Assembly (NCBI GenBank): GCA_026686845.1
Contig: JAIVEN010000024.1
Coordinates: 5,753,501-5,817,500, forward strand
Direction: 5' to 3'
Source of the DNA: Adenanthera pavonina
Lineage: Eukaryota; Streptophyta; Magnoliopsida; Fabales; Fabaceae
Length of the DNA stretch: 64,000 nucleotides
Shown here: positions 47,639-59,690 of the stretch, in pieces
How the letters are laid out: the number at the start of each line of letters is the position of its first letter
Numbering within the stretch: the first letter of the stretch is position 1
The notes under the pieces: model-generated
Seen by the model: the letters and a program-made list of their open reading frames with translations, nothing else
What the model was told of the DNA's origin: nothing
Databases searched by the model: none
Program-made: the position numbers and the translations under genes

Positions 47639-50102
47639 TTTAGTTAGTGCTGTAAGACAAAGCTTAAGATGGGCCAGTTTGCTACTTTTAGAGGCATTTG
47701 TGCTCGATTGTTTGTGTGAATTTGCAGATTTTTCTGCATGTTTGCTGTTTATCCATGGATATTTCGTCTTATTGTTTTGTGGTTATGGTTAAAAAAATAT
47801 AGGTGATATTAATGAAAGCCTCTATCCGTGCATCTTTTTTCAATCATTACCTGTGATAACCTTTGCCTTAAGAAAGTATGATGGCGCTACGTGCTTAGCA
47901 TTTGATTTATATATACTTCAACACGAAATCACTTTCTAGTCAGTTTTGAAGGATCAATTTATTTTTGTTTGTGATGAATCTTGCTAGGCGAAGGAAAAGT
48001 GTTGTTTTGTTTTTGTTTTGCTTTTTTTTTTTTTTGTTTTTGGGGGGGGGGGGTTGTGTTTAGGGGGTTTTGTTTTGATGGGGATGATGTATACTAGATT
48101 ATTCCTCGTATATTTAAGCTTGAGATGCATTTGATTTCGCTGTAGAATGTATTTAGTCGTTCTTGGCACTCAATCATTCTCGTGTTTGGTATGAAGAAAT
48201 CCTGAGAATAGAGAAAGGCAATTGGAAAAGAATTCCTGAGTCCTGTTTGGTAGAAATGAATCACGTCCCAAGGAATTATGATTTTGGCAAAAAAGGCAAC
48301 ATGCTTTTCCATGGCTATAGGTAAGGAATCAGATTGAGTTCCTGGGAAAAATATTTTTTGGACATTTATACCCTTATCAAATTTTTGTTGCAAGAGATCG
48401 GCCACATTTGCAAAATGCTCCTCGTGCACGCAAACCTTGGCCCCCATTACTGTATTACCAGTGCTACAATTATTTGTCATTTTCCTATGTCCATCAAGTA
48501 TTAGAATAAGAAACCTTAATTGAAGAGCAATAGAATGAGGAGTTTAGAAACAAAATGACTGATTTTGTCAAAGAAACAGTGGCATAAAAAAGACCCATGA
48601 AAAAGTTAGTATAACCCAATGAACAAGATTCGAAATTCTCTCGCATGTCCGATCCGACATTCAAATTTCTCTGCAGATTCCTCGGAGAAGATAATTGGAA
48701 TCAACCGTCATCCCGAAGTATTATGCCAAATTGATGAGTTTTTTTTTTTTACCAATAAATCGATGAGTAGAAGAGAAGAATGTCACTTGGTACTGCAATA
48801 AATGTTTCTTGGTACTGCAATAAAATGAAGTCTAGATTTGTGTGACAGTATGCATCGCCATCAAGAGACCAGTTGTTGGAGGATTTAATACTTGCCAAAT
48901 TTGTATTTGGGCTTGAGTCCAATGTATTTGTCGTCTTCGATTCCTCGTAGCCTGAAAATCATCATCGTCTTTTTCTATATGTGGGGGAATGGGTTATTTT
49001 ATTCATTTAAAGTGTTTTTTAAGAAGGGCAAAAGTCTCTAAATTTTAACTTCATTGTCATCCATCTAATATACTCGCCAAACAAAAAATTATACCTTATT
49101 GTCTTTACTGTTGGACACGCCAAGCCTATTTTAAAATCTTTCATTTTTTATTTCAATTCTGATTTCACCTTACAATCTTTATTCATGTCAAATGAGACCT
49201 AAATGCATTTAGCAAGGGGGTAGTTGTCTTAGTGCTTTGAAGCATATAAATATGATAGATGGTATTACGCCCTGGCCCTAGTCAGAGTCCAATATTTTCT
49301 TGCTAGCATTATGCACTTAATTAACAATATAAGATAGGTTTGACTTCAGGTTTTAGAATGATTACTGCAGCCGTTACCTATTTGAGGTTAGTTATTGCAC
49401 CGTCATAGCTTAACCAAATATAAGTTGCATTAAGAAAAAAAACGCTGACAAGCTATAAACATGCGTGCATATTTAAAGATCCAGGAAGATGCTAGAGGAG
49501 TACCCCACTTGAGGACATTCTCTGTCTAGTGTTTTCCCTCAGTTAAGGCTTGGATGGGTTAAACCAGGTTCTTGGGTCAATTAAGGATCTTCACAGCAGA
49601 AGATAAAACAGTAACGTTTTGCAGAATTGGAGATGCACTGGAAGAAGTGTGTTTTTGGATTTGATTTTACATAATTAAATTTCAACTATAAATGATTTTT
49701 CAAAATTGATTTTAATTAAAATTAATTTCATCAAAGTGATTTATGTCTGGATAACTTTACTCAAAGTGATTTTTGACAAAATGAAATATGTTTAAACAAT
49801 TTCAATCAAAAACACTTTTGGATGAATAATCACTGGAAATCTAGTTTCATAATTCATATGATCAATAAGACAATCTCCTGAAGGAATACAAAGCTACTCA
49901 AAATGTTAATGCTAAAATTTGGCACCCCATGTGATACAAGCTGACAGTCAATACCTTTAAAAATGGGCATACACAAAGACACCTTCAAAATGGGCACACA
50001 CACACCCAGCCACGATGTATGATACTCAAAAGTTGCAAATCCGACAACCACTGCTGTCGTTTCATATTAATCCTCTGCCGTTTAGGAGGAGTCAATGGAG
50101 AG
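47639..50102. other. Intergenic region between convergent LSM4 and WDR89-like genes
   Basis: No further gene seen. It starts with the LSM4 3'UTR (to roughly 47,830) and ends with the WDR89-like 3'UTR. At 48,000-48,060 lies a T-run followed by an 11-G run. A small open frame at 48,094-48,480 on the minus strand has no recognisable domain. Confidence 0.5.
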
Positions 50103-52844
50103 CTAGTAGGGCTGAAGCCGATTTTTCTTGCGAGTTCTTTCTGACTTCATTATCAGCGTGCTTGAAATCCACGATCGATTCATCTGCGCTGAATCATCAG
50201 ACAGCCAGCAACAAAGACGACCATCTTCCCCACCAGTCCAACCAAAAATGCCCTGACCATGAATTCTTGACATGGGTAATATACTCCTTACAACACTTGT
50301 ATGGCCACCCTGGAGAATTGCTTCTGCAGATCCTATCGTTGCCCCTCCGTTATAAGTTACCGGAAAGTAGCCCAAAACACCAGCATTAGTGCCACCAATC
50401 ACCCAGAGTTGTTGAGCTTCTCTAGAGTAGTGACAATCAACAAAATAATCAACCTAACAAGAAAAAGTAAACATCAGTTTGTGGCCTTGTAAGCATAGAA
50501 TCATACAAGCTGCAAATGCTCAGAAGACTGTCCAGGCATTCTAATTAGATAATGTTTTAAGGTATCTTTATCCATATTCCACTAGAGAGGGAAGAACTCA
50601 CATGATCCACAGTCCAACTTTCAGAAGCTAAAGAACGAGCATCCGAGAAGCTTACTTCATTTCTAGCATCTTTCCAATCCCATATACTATAAGGAATCAT
50701 AGTAGAGTAAACTATTAGAATCAAACATAAACAAGAAACAAAAGAAAACTTAAAATCCATAATAGGTGCATTAGAATCTAACGGGCTCTGTAGACAGTAT
50801 TGCTGGAATTACTATCTCCACACACAATAATAGTTCACACAATAATTGTTTTGTCAGTATGAATTGCCTCTCGGCTGCAACTAATGACTAGAATGAATGA
50901 AAGTCAAAGGCACAAAGCACATCATCTTTGATGCCTCAAAATTGCAGAGGAGACAATATATAACTCTGAAGCAAACCAACTCAATGAAATAGTGTACCTT
51001 AGGGTTTCAATATGCGTTAAACACCAAAGCTTCAAACAACTTTCACCAAAAAACCCTACCTTCGCAATTGAAGTTCCCACATTAATCACCTGCATTTTAG
51101 GAAACATACAAATTGCTAAATTTGCATGAATAATATACTGGAGTCCTAACTCCATTATACAAAAAAGTAATTGTTTTTCAAAACCTTAAGCTCTAATTGT
51201 GTATGCATTGCATTATTCTAATTGTGTATGCATTGCATTATATAAACATAAACATGAATTTGAAAATTGTGTAATGTATGAAAGCTAACTGAATTGTAAA
51301 AAGAAACTAAAAAAAAATGTCATATATGCATTAGAATTCCAAGCTTACTGATTCCAGATGATCGTCATCATTGATATCTCCAGTGATATCAAATGTGCAA
51401 ATCAACCCATCCACTGAAGCAGAAACAAGCTTCCCTTGTTGGTCAGGGACAAATTGAACCTATCAACAATAATATACGATACTTATGAACTCATGACTCA
51501 CACTGAACAGTTAGAATCACTCTATTTGGTAAACGAATAAATTTTAGAAAATAAATTGCCAGAGTAACAAGATTTATTTTAGATAAATATAACTGTAGTT
51601 GTCATTGGCTCATGTAGACATATATCAGTTAATCAATATTGCCATCATCTTTATAAGACAAGTTACAAGCATATTGAGATCAGTGCCACCAGGAAAATAG
51701 ATGCATCAAGTGTGATGAACATCTAAGGTCGTACGTGGTCAAGAAACAAGATTCCACTATTGTTTCACATATATACTATGATGGCAATTTGGTCACCTAA
51801 ATTAATTATCATACATACATTATTTGCAAGGTATTGATTGCCTTTCAAATACTCAGTATTTATAGGCGACATAGAATAACTCACTTTTTTTTTTTTTTCA
51901 AGTTTACGTACTCTAATGGTACCATTAGCACAAAATGTCGACTCTTACTTAGATTATACAAAAAGACTCATGAAGTTCAATCAGTCTAGACAGCACAAAC
52001 CTGAGTAACATCATCCACATGAGAATCTTCCAAGCATGCAATTTGCTTATTGTTTCTCCAATCCCAAAAGAGTATCTGAGTAAAATTATCCAACAGAATA
52101 TACCTTATCTTAAAGACTAGTCTAAAACATTCCATACAACATCATGTAAATTATTGCAGATGAAAGCAAACCTGGGATTTACAACCAGCAGCAATTAGAT
52201 TCCCACAAGGCCCTCCAACGGAGAAGCAGAAGACCTCTTGACAAGAACCAGCAGTAAGGCAAGATACCTGCAGTTTGATTTTCAGCATTCAAATTGTAAA
52301 TTGCCCACATTCATCAATAAACCTGAAAATATAACAGCAACGAAAAGTGGATACCTGCTGAAATGTTCGAGTGTCCCAAATCCTAACAGTTCCATCTGAA
52401 GAACAAGAGCCTAGAACATTTGAATTTGAAGGACCCAAAAATAAAATTTGGTTGATGGTATCAGAATGACCCTTGCACTCTCCCTGATAGTGACCTGCCA
52501 CTGGTGAATACAATTTCACTGTATTCGTCGATAATGACACTGCCATTGTACTCCAATCATCCCTTCCATCCAGAAGGGGCATTAAGCCACCCAGAATAAA
52601 TTACAACCCAAGTCACAAATATCATTGACATTCTAATTAAATGAAAGATGACTTAATTTCCTTTCAATTACTTCTATTGAACTAACTGGCTAGAACAAAA
52701 ACCAAAAACATACTTGGGGACAATTTGAAATACATAGTCATCGCCGAAGTTGGTTTGAATAGAATTTTTGAGTCCAAATCGTCTAGTAGAGCTGACGCCA
52801 GGTGATGGTTGTGCCTCGACATCCATAGCCATAGTGGCTTCCAT
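50103..52844 (-). CDS. WD40-repeat protein, WDR89 / GIGANTUS1-like (8 coding exons)
   Basis: Exons on the minus strand: 52,714-52,844, 52,355-52,562, 52,172-52,267, 52,001-52,075, 51,349-51,459, 50,998-51,089, 50,602-50,686 and 50,103-50,453. All introns are GT-AG, phases agree, and the 1,149 nt encode 382 residues. The start MEATMAMDVEAQPSPG is the first in-frame Met. WD-type blades: 'SSDGTVRIWDTR' (about 98-109), 'GCKSQILFWDWRNN' (about 142-154), 'SASVDGLICTFDIT' (183-196) and, near the C-terminus, 'GWTGGEDGRLCCW'. The order and length fit the plant homologues of WDR89, to which Arabidopsis GTS1 (GIGANTUS1) belongs by my recollection. WD40 propellers are protein-interaction scaffolds; GTS1 has been linked to growth and ribosome-related partners. 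The exact orthology should be confirmed by a database search. The gene converges with LSM4. Confidence 0.93.
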
Positions 52845-53635
52845 TCTCTTTCTTGCTCAGATTCGCAAAATGTCGCAGTTATATGTCCTTTGACAACATC
52901 AGAGTTTTAGGGCTCCAATCAATTATCCAAATTACAAAACAATTTTTAAATTAAAATTCTTAATTCATCACAAATAAAAAAACAAGTCAATGAAGTTTTA
53001 AAACTATTGTGTTTCCCACCCAGTCAGATGCCAAAGCAATATATAGTTCATCATTTAGTTCCACAATACATGAGAATAATTAAAGAGGATTTTATAATTT
53101 GAGATTTTAATTATTCAATTGAGATTTTATAATTTAAATGATACTGTATTTTATTATTCTAATAGTATAATTCTGAACCATATAATTAATTCCAATAGGC
53201 AAGAAAAAGAACTTAAATAATAAATCCATTATCCATTGAATTTAAGTTATTTTTAAATTAATTTACAACTCGATAATAATCTACTTACAGCCTTGACCTT
53301 GTCATTTACCACCTAAATAGTGCTAGTTCATATCAGTATACCACAAAAAAGATCATTCAATATTTGGAAGCTCCACCATTTTTATGCAACAAGTTTTCTA
53401 AAGTAACTTAAAAGAAAATTAAGAGTTTTTTAAAACGAAACTTTCTTTAAAAGGTACTGCAGGAACAAAATAAGTACTGCAACATTCATAACTATAAAAT
53501 AGAAGCTCTCAATTTTAGTTCTTAAGTTTTTATAGCAAAACAAAATAAAAGCCAATTTCTCCCTTACTCCACATCTCTGGTGAGCAGATTTCTTGTTGTC
53601 ATATAAGTTAATGTGGTCATAGTATTATACATAAT
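52845..53635. other. Upstream region of the WDR89-like gene
   Basis: AT-rich promoter-side DNA. No coding region or repeat border recognised before the LINE target duplication at 53,636. Confidence 0.5.
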
Positions 53636-54585
53636 TATGGCAATGAGGGAACCTCAATAGGCTTACATCAAGGATATTTTTTGAGTCCATACCTGTTTGA
53701 TCTGGTTTTGGATGTTCTTACAGAACATATACAAGAAGAAATTCCAAAGTATATGCTCTTCGCAGATGATATAGTCTTAATTGAGGACTCAAGAGAAGAG
53801 GTCAACTCTAAACTTGAATTATGGAGACATACTTTGGAATCAAAAGGTTTCCATCTGACTAGAAGCAAGACAGAATATATGTATTGCAAATTTAATAAGA
53901 GGCCAATTAGAAATGATTCAGAGGTAAAAATTGAAGAGCAAATCATCCCTGAGGTGTTAAAGTTTAAATATTTGGGGTCGATTTTACAGAATAATGGTGA
54001 AATTGATGGGAATGTTATGCATAGGATACAAGCTGGGTGGTTAAAGTGGAGGAAAGCAACGGGAGTTATTTGTTACCGTAAGGTGCCTACTAAGCTTAAA
54101 GGAAAATTTTACATAATAGCTATAAGGTCAGCAATGCTATATAGTAGTGAATGTTGGGCTTTGAAAGGACAACAAAAGCATAAGATGGGAGTAGCAGAGA
54201 TGAGAATGTTGAGATGGATGTGTGGTTATACAAAATTGGATAAGATACGAAATGACTGCATACGAAGAAAAGTTGGGGTAGCACCTATCGAGGAGAAAGT
54301 GGAGGAAAATCGTTTAAGGTGGTTTGGGCATGTACAAAGAAGAGGGCAAGAGGAGCCAGTGAAGAGAGTTGATCAAATGGCCTGGAGCCCAATCAAAAGG
54401 CGTAGAGAAAGATCAAAAAGGACATTAAGGGAAGTTATAAAGAATGACCTTTTGAGAAATGATTTATCTGAGCAGATGACGTTTGATAGAGTTCATTGGC
54501 ATCGTTTGATCCATGTAGCCGACCCCACATAGTGAGATAAGGCTATTGTTGTTGCTGTTGTTGTTGTATGGCAATGAGGGAACCT
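53636..54585 (+). mobile_element. 5'-truncated RTE-type LINE with 19-bp target duplication
   Basis: The LINE copy (53,655-54,566) is flanked by a perfect 19-bp duplication TATGGCAATGAGGGAACCT at 53,636-53,654 and 54,567-54,585. It ends in a TTG/GTT-rich tail, the 3' signature of plant RTE LINEs, instead of poly(A). The 5' end is truncated inside the reverse-transcriptase domain, as usual for target-primed reverse transcription. The intact duplication and open frame suggest a fairly recent insertion. Confidence 0.92.
53651..54532 (+). CDS. RTE LINE reverse transcriptase, C-terminal part (truncated ORF)
   Basis: One uninterrupted frame of about 290 codons; the first Met is at 53,681 but the reading is open from the LINE's truncated end. 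It begins 'GLHQGYFLSPYLF' (RT palm block B'), followed by 'MLFADDIVLI' with the catalytic A/D-D pair, then 'SKTEYMYC', 'FKYLGSILQ', 'AMLYSSECW', 'MRMLRWMCG', 'RWFGHVQRR' and a final tryptophan/histidine-rich end 'VHWHRLIHVADPT'. The order is that of plant RTE elements. The endonuclease and RT fingers are missing, so it cannot retrotranspose alone. Absence of stops is notable for a truncated copy. Confidence 0.88.
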   Translation, partial: TSIGLHQGYFLSPYLFDLVLDVLTEHIQEEIPKYMLFADDIVLIEDSREEVNSKLELWRHTLESKGFHLTRSKTEYMYCKFNKRPIRNDSEVKIEEQIIPEVLKFKYLGSILQNNGEIDGNVMHRIQAGWLKWRKATGVICYRKVPTKLKGKFYIIAIRSAMLYSSECWALKGQQKHKMGVAEMRMLRWMCGYTKLDKIRNDCIRRKVGVAPIEEKVEENRLRWFGHVQRRGQEEPVKRVDQMAWSPIKRRRERSKRTLREVIKNDLLRNDLSEQMTFDRVHWHRLIHVADPT

Positions 54586-56789
54586 GCTGACAAACATGTG
54601 CCTGATCCAAAATTTCTTGCTAAGGCCAAAGCTAGCATAAACCAGTCTACAGGAGACTCAACAATCTAATAAGCCTCTCAAGAAACAAGATTAACTCAAA
54701 GTTCCTAGTTCTTTGTCTTCAACAGCTAGTAGTTCATCTCAAAAAAGAGAAGGAAATTTTGGGGTTGAGGTCCTGAATTGTGTATGCTGCTCGAGCTTTG
54801 CACAAAGATTGCATATGATTCATCTAGAGCACTATTTCCATGCCATATTTTATGGCATCAGTATCTTTTAGTGTGTACAAGTTCTTTCAAAGAACTTATG
54901 CAACTTTTTTCTTCCCTTTTTCACCATTTTGGGTTCTCTGTTTAGGAACCAAATGATTTGGTGGAAAGCAATGGAAATTTTCGCAGGATAAGTCATTGCA
55001 TACTCTTTGTTTGTAAGGTGTTGGCATGAGAACAGAACATAATAGAAATGAAACTTTCAGGAAAATTGTCCACTTTTATCATCCTTTTGGACTAGTATTG
55101 CACCCAATGCTTAATAGGATAGATATTAATCGGTTTTGTGGTCTACCTAAACAATGTTATCATAGAGATACTCCAGTGCATCACCATACCAGTAGAAAAA
55201 TCAAATTAATTTAGCAAACTGCAACTCACTAAACCCTAACACAATACTTGATTTCACTTTTCGTCAATCATATATGAGATTCCATGTGTTTCGTTCAAAA
55301 ATTGAAAGCTTTGTGTCAAACTGACAACAATTTTAGCATCTTGTGGTTGAATAGAGAAACCAATTCAGCAGTTGGTAAGTTTGCCAAATTGACTGCTAAA
55401 ACTCTTCTCCCCACAACCCCCAAGGTCAAGGTACAAGTCATTTTTCAAATGATTCAATGCATAGCTGCTATGGCGTACCTTGTAATAAAGGAAAAGAATT
55501 TGGTTCACCTCTGATATCTAAGCTTCCTCGATTTCTCGATGCAGAATAATGGAGGATACCGTTGATACAGTGCTCGTCTACTTCACGTTAGCACTATAGT
55601 TTCCCATGATGCCTTCTGGACTCACTGGCTATGTGCTACATAATTAATTTTTATTTTTTATAAACAAAAACAATAATTATTTCTTCTCATTTTTTTGGGT
55701 AAATTATAAACAAAAACAAATTACTCCATTTGCCCACTTTTTTGATCCCGTTGGCTTTCCCTTAACCATTTTCTCACCTACACGTTAATAACACAAGTTG
55801 CAAGTTTTGTTACCAAAGTTCTGATACAAGCTCCAAAATGGATAATTTTTATTTCCATAATCTTATTCTCACCAGAAAAAAGAAACTATATCAGCATATA
55901 GTCTACTCAGTCATACAACAAAAATTAAATTATAACTACAGCGTTCGGTTTATCCAAAAACAAAAAAAAAACAAAAAGAGAAATTTATCCAAAAAATATT
56001 ATAAATAATGACAAAACATGGAACCTACCATTTAGAACACTGGTATATTTTAATTATAAAAGAATCAAATAATTTGAGTGAAGCAACTAGGCATTAGAGA
56101 AAAATAACCAGTTAGTTTTGCATTGTACTGCATCCATGATCAGTTCACTGGGATGCAGATGCGTTTTTGTGCATGAGGAGTGAAATAAATCAAAAAGGTA
56201 GCATTGCAATTCTAAAAGATGTGAAACGCATTTACTAGGTCTACCAACACCCACGGCAACAGCTTCTCCCTACCCCCAGACTTCGTTTTCCATTTCACTG
56301 CTCCCATATCCTTCATTTCTTCTGACCCTGTTTCTTTGTTTTCAACTTTGAAATAGCAATCTAATCCAAATGTCCAGCAAATCATTATCATTATGATTAA
56401 TCAACAACCCACCCCTAATTCTAATGAGAGCATAGTACTAGAAAAAACCAGAAGGGAATAATCTCATGAAAGTACATTTCCAACCAATCAAAGATCACAA
56501 GCAGAGACAAGACAGCCAGAGCACGCTGCTACTGAAGAACAGAGCACGAACGAACACTGACTGGGTTGCACGAACAAGGATTGTAATCTCGCACAAGAAC
56601 TCTAACGACAATGGATTGAACTTGGCGTTGGTGCTTGATTCACTCAAACACAGTTGGATGCTAGGGCAAAAGAGGAAGAATCAATGAGTCGGTGCTGGCA
56701 CAAGAGGGAGAGTTGATGAGATTATTGTTCAATGGATTTGGGTGGAGACATTCACACAGAGCAAATCGCTAGGGCATTGTTTGATGAAT
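54586..56789. other. Intergenic DNA between LINE and right duplication arm
   Basis: No gene recognised. A 76-codon frame at 55,284-55,514 has a segment loosely like RNase H tails of plant retroelements ('NSAVGKFAKLTAK'), too weak to call. AT-rich simple stretches occur at 55,640-55,735 and 55,960-56,010. Confidence 0.4.
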
Positions 56790-56906
56790 GAGGAAAAAAG
56801 TATGAATACCCCACAAGATCTAGGTATCTCTTGTGCTAAGCTAGAAGAATGCTAGGGTTTTGATAAATATGAACAATGCCAAATAAAGAGAAAAATAAAC
56901 ACCTAC

Positions 56907-58560
56907 CATAATGGCAATGGGATGGTCTCTTCAAAGACGCAGATCAGTTGTGGATGCCTTCTTTTCTATGAATTTGTTGGTGATTCTGTTCAAAGTAACA
57001 AAAATGATGAAAAGCTGGACAATGTCTGAGCATGACTTTCTGATTGTAAATCCTATTCCTCCCCAAATTACCATTTAGAGTAACTTTTATGCTCTTGGGC
57101 ATGTGCCAGATAATAAAACCAATTATTTATTGAGGCACAACAAAGATTGGGCAAGATCAAGCTGGTAGTCAACCCAATGCTCGATCCTGAAGAGGCCAGG
57201 TTTCATAATCTTAGCCCAAGGACTGGTCCTACCCAGTCTAGCTAGGGAAAGGACAGGATCAGGTTAGAGTGTCCAGGGCAAGACCAGGCTGCAAGACTGT
57301 CACACTGGACTTTTCCTGGCCTTGGGTTTTTTTTTTTTTAATTTGCGCTAAACAAACATGGACCAAAAAATAACTTGGGCTGAAAATTGAATATATACAC
57401 ACAGGCCACCAAGTTTAAGTGTTAAAATTTGGATTTTGAAGCTGGACCAAAAAAATTGAATCTCTATGAACTATAGAATAACAGGGGCTGCCAACAAAAT
57501 ATATACACACAACACAAACCACCGAGTTTATATTGTGTATTGGCCATTGCAATATAAAAAATCCATAGTCCCAAAGTAGCAAATATTGTAGTTTCCAATT
57601 TTTCCATTAGAATAACAAAAACTAAGTTCTACAATTGCTCATGAAAGAAACGCACGTCGTTCAGAAGATTAATTTACATCAATTTGAATACACACAGTCG
57701 ATGAGAATTATATAGACATCATCTCCCAGAAGCAAAGGATAGAAATGTTACAAGAATTTGTCAAATGCTGGATGAAATTAAAGCATGAAGATGAATAAAA
57801 CTTAGTACTAATTATCAGTTAATTAAATAGTTGACTCATAAATGCACTCAAAACAAATGCTACAAGAGAGAAGTAAACGAGGGCTCTGAGGCAGTTCACC
57901 TTCAGAATCAGAAGACAACAGAAATACAATGAAGTAGGCGAAGATGAATAAAAGAAACCAACAAGAGCCTACATTGGAGTACATGAACATGAATATAAGG
58001 AACCCACAATCTGCTACTAGCAATAAAAAAGAAGACGAAATCCCATCAAAGAGGAATAAATCCCCATTCCATCGAACAAAACAGAATACTAGATCAGAAA
58101 CAAAGAACCCCAGCCTATTTGAACGACAATCCCTTACCTATTCGAAAGCAGAAGGCAGAACTCGACGGAGGACAGCACCGAAGCCTCGTTCGCTGCCGGA
58201 CGGACAGAATCACTAGAAGCGAAGACTTCTGAATCACAGCAGTGATTAGAGACCACGGAGTCTGGTAAATTAGGGAGAGACAAAGTGTGAGACTGAGAGA
58301 TTTGTGAGAGAGTGCGAGAGATCTGTGAAGACTGTGAAGATTGGGAGAGACGACACTCCGCGAGGATGAAGAAGTTACCCTGGACGGAAGATGAAGACCG
58401 GCCGATGAAGTAGCGAGACGGTCTGGACGGATGATGAAGAATGCATTCAGGAGATGGAGTGAGATGCCGAGTAGAGTACGGAGATGGGGGCTTGACGTAG
58501 TAGAGAAAGACGGTCTGAAAGCAGGGCAGATTAGGGATGTCGGCAAGGAGAATGCGATGG
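56907..58560 (-). pseudogene. LSM4 5' fragment duplicate (UTR exon, UTR intron, ATG exon)
   Basis: On the minus strand: CT-rich UTR exon ending at 58,138, intron with the original donor and acceptor, and exon 56,985-56,907 that finishes with ATG followed by GTAGGT. It keeps all cis elements needed to start and splice an LSM4 transcript, but has no Sm-coding exons. Downstream in its own direction come the LINE and the WDR89-like gene (52,844), which is on the same strand about 4 kb away. Whether the fragment still drives transcription is unknown. Confidence 0.75.
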
Positions 58561-58781
58561 AGGGAGTTCGGTTCTTTCTGAAAGAATGCAAAACGTCGTC
58601 GCATTAGTGAACAAATAACAATAAATAAATTTATGTATAACCAGAGCCATCGGACCGCTCCTACCTAGGGTTGAAACTTGAAAGAGGTCTCGGTTGATCC
58701 TGTGTTGATCGATGTAGTTTTTCTCGGGCTCAACCAATGGCGAACCCAGGAACTTTTTGTTGTGGGTAATAATATACACAC

Positions 58782-58822
58782 AGTTACATATACATACATA
58801 CATACATATATATATATATATA
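58782..58822. repeat. AT-rich microsatellite
   Basis: ACAT/TATA repeats run at about 58,785-58,822, in the same relative place as the TATA repeat at 40,195-40,220 in the left arm. The repeat lengths differ between arms. Confidence 0.6.
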
Positions 58823-59298
58823 TTAAAAATATATCAAATTACTGTTAAAAATATGAATATAAATCAATACATCTCAATTATTTTTCATGACTTTTTTGTA
58901 TTTTGGAAACATTTGAATATTTTTTTATTTTAAATATTATAAAAAAATTTTTTATATAAGTAACTAGATAATTATTAAACCATTTATCTCTTATATGATT
59001 TCAGATTCGATTCTTGATTGTACTCATAGTAGAGAAAATTTATAAAATAGGCTCATTTCATGGTTACGAAACCAAATTCTATTTTTAATTAAAGAAAATT
59101 TTAAACCTAATTCCAAACTAGACCCATATTTAACAAAAGAAGGGCAACTATAACTTTAAAAAAATCATAAAGGATAAATTTTAAGCCCAAATGTAAAAAG
59201 AAGATCCATCAAAATCCCTTAGATTATAGTCCATTTATTTTCTAAAAATTATAGTAGGACAATGGCTATATTTTAAGGGTTTCGAAAATTTAAACTTA

Positions 59299-59639
59299 TT
59301 TGAAGAAATATGAGAGGTAGGAAAGAAATACATACAGATCGAGGATATTCTTCCACTGAGAGAATGAAAAAGATATTTACCAATGGCACTGGCGGATGGA
59401 ACAAAGTCACGCGGACTTTGTTCACTAGTTCACCACAGAAGCACTCTGAGAAAGAATTGAAAGAGAAGAGAGAGAGAAAAAGGAACTCAGAGCAACGTCT
59501 TTTTCTCTGAGAGAATTTTTTTTTAAAAGAAACTTCTATTCCCTTTCTCTTTAGATTCATGCTCGCACGCACCCTCAATTCTCTCTGTCATGGGAAAATT
59601 AGGATCGGGTTTAATTAACCATTCCCTCCCTTAAACTTA

Positions 59640-59671
<32 letters not shown>

Positions 59672-59690
59672 GCCCTATTTTCATTTGAAT
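59299..59690. other. Stretch between duplication arm and copia element, with AAT repeat
   Basis: Purine-rich DNA at 59,450-59,530 and a perfect run of about ten AAT units at 59,640-59,672. Overlapping open frames on both strands (59,273-59,578) are not convincing genes. Confidence 0.45.

Larger units (their letters stand above)
56790..59298 (-). repeat. Right arm of inverted duplication (LSM4 promoter and 5' exons)
   Basis: About 2.5 kb, reverse complement of the left arm parts 39,712-40,446 and 44,361-45,951. It is continuous where the left arm has a 3.9-kb insertion (near 58,540). It retains the UTR exon donor (58,138/58,137), the acceptor (exon edge 56,985), the ATG (56,909-56,907) and the following donor GTAGGT. 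It then ends within the next intron at 56,790 ('ttcctc'). No LSM4 exon 2 or later is present on its downstream side. Substitutions and small indels are scattered throughout. Confidence 0.92.

Noticed and set aside
54567..54670. Short frame starting in the LINE target site (Met-Ala-Met-Arg-Glu-Pro)
   Set aside because: Only about 33 codons to a stop and no known family. It suggests the LINE might have hit an old coding piece, but the evidence is too thin.
55284..55514. 76-codon frame with an RNase H-like phrase
   Set aside because: The similarity is a few residues only; no catalytic residues and no neighbouring retroelement parts.
59273..59578. 101-codon minus-strand frame
   Set aside because: It overlaps a purine-rich repeat and an opposite-strand frame, and no domain is seen.
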